This document shows, piece by piece, positions 5,635-5,717 of a stretch of 5,717 nucleotides of DNA. Below the pieces are notes generated by a model. The model searched no databases. It was not told the DNA's origin and saw only the letters and a program-made list of their open reading frames with translations. The DNA is taken from positions 1 to 5,717 of the forward strand of contig DIKH01000390.1 in NCBI GenBank assembly GCA_002424495.1, written 5' to 3'. The position numbers and the translations under genes are program-made. This DNA is from Desulfobacteraceae bacterium UBA5623. GTDB lineage: Bacteria > Desulfobacterota > DSM-4660 > Desulfatiglandales > Desulfatiglandaceae. Each line of letters starts with the position of its first letter. Positions within the stretch are counted from its first letter, which is position 1.

Positions 5635-5717
5635 AAAGACTATCTTGCCTTCACTGTTGCTGTAAAGCTTCAGGCTGGCCTTGATCGTCTTCTGCTCTCC
5701 GAAAATATTGACAAGCC
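5623..5717 (-). CDS. C-terminal end of an unrecognised protein (partial, runs off the window)
   Basis: The minus strand is open from the window edge to TAG at 5623-5625 and encodes 30 visible residues, including FGEQKTIKASLKLYSNSEGK and ending IVFEPV. Alternating hydrophobic and polar residues suggest a beta-strand end. I cannot name the family from this little sequence. The 37-base gap to the phosphoesterase and the same direction suggest that it heads or belongs to the same operon. The other two minus frames here hit stops at once, which supports this frame. Confidence 0.5.
   Translation of the reverse strand, partial: LVNIFGEQKTIKASLKLYSNSEGKIVFEPV

Overview
The window looks like chromosomal DNA of a Gram-negative bacterium. 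A Desulfobacterota (deltaproteobacterial) or similar anaerobe is my best guess. The basis is indirect: moderate GC, a glycine/arginine-tailed RRM protein, a secreted SurA/PrsA-type parvulin, a single-domain sirtuin, and many decayed genes with a MITE-like palindrome. No rRNA, tRNA or other marker fixes the taxonomy.

Left half, + strand. A small RRM RNA-binding protein (236-562) is followed by a 161-bp imperfect palindrome (571-731) with MITE-like terminal inverted repeats. Next comes a signal-peptide-bearing peptidyl-prolyl isomerase of the parvulin/SurA-N type (902-1897). After it lies a broken gene (1903-2338) that can be read only across an in-frame stop and a frameshift. The last codons of that gene overlap, as ATGA, a 73-residue unknown ORF (2335-2556).

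Right half, - strand. One tightly packed gene cluster is read from the right edge leftwards: the end of an unrecognised gene (5623-5717), a YfcE/MJ0936-type metallophosphoesterase (5103-5585), a sirtuin (4340-5089), a 460-residue protein that overlaps the sirtuin by ATGA and may carry a divergent GAF-like N-terminal domain (2961-4343), and a previously hidden adenine deaminase C-terminal remnant split over three frames (2619-2960). The two halves converge at about 2557-2618, where I see no clear terminator.

The best-supported hidden feature is the adenine deaminase relic. The best candidate for undescribed biology is the sirtuin coupled to the 460-residue protein, with a phosphoesterase just upstream. 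Its function as a system is inference only. I found no CRISPR array, toxin-antitoxin pair, complete transposase or obvious defence system.
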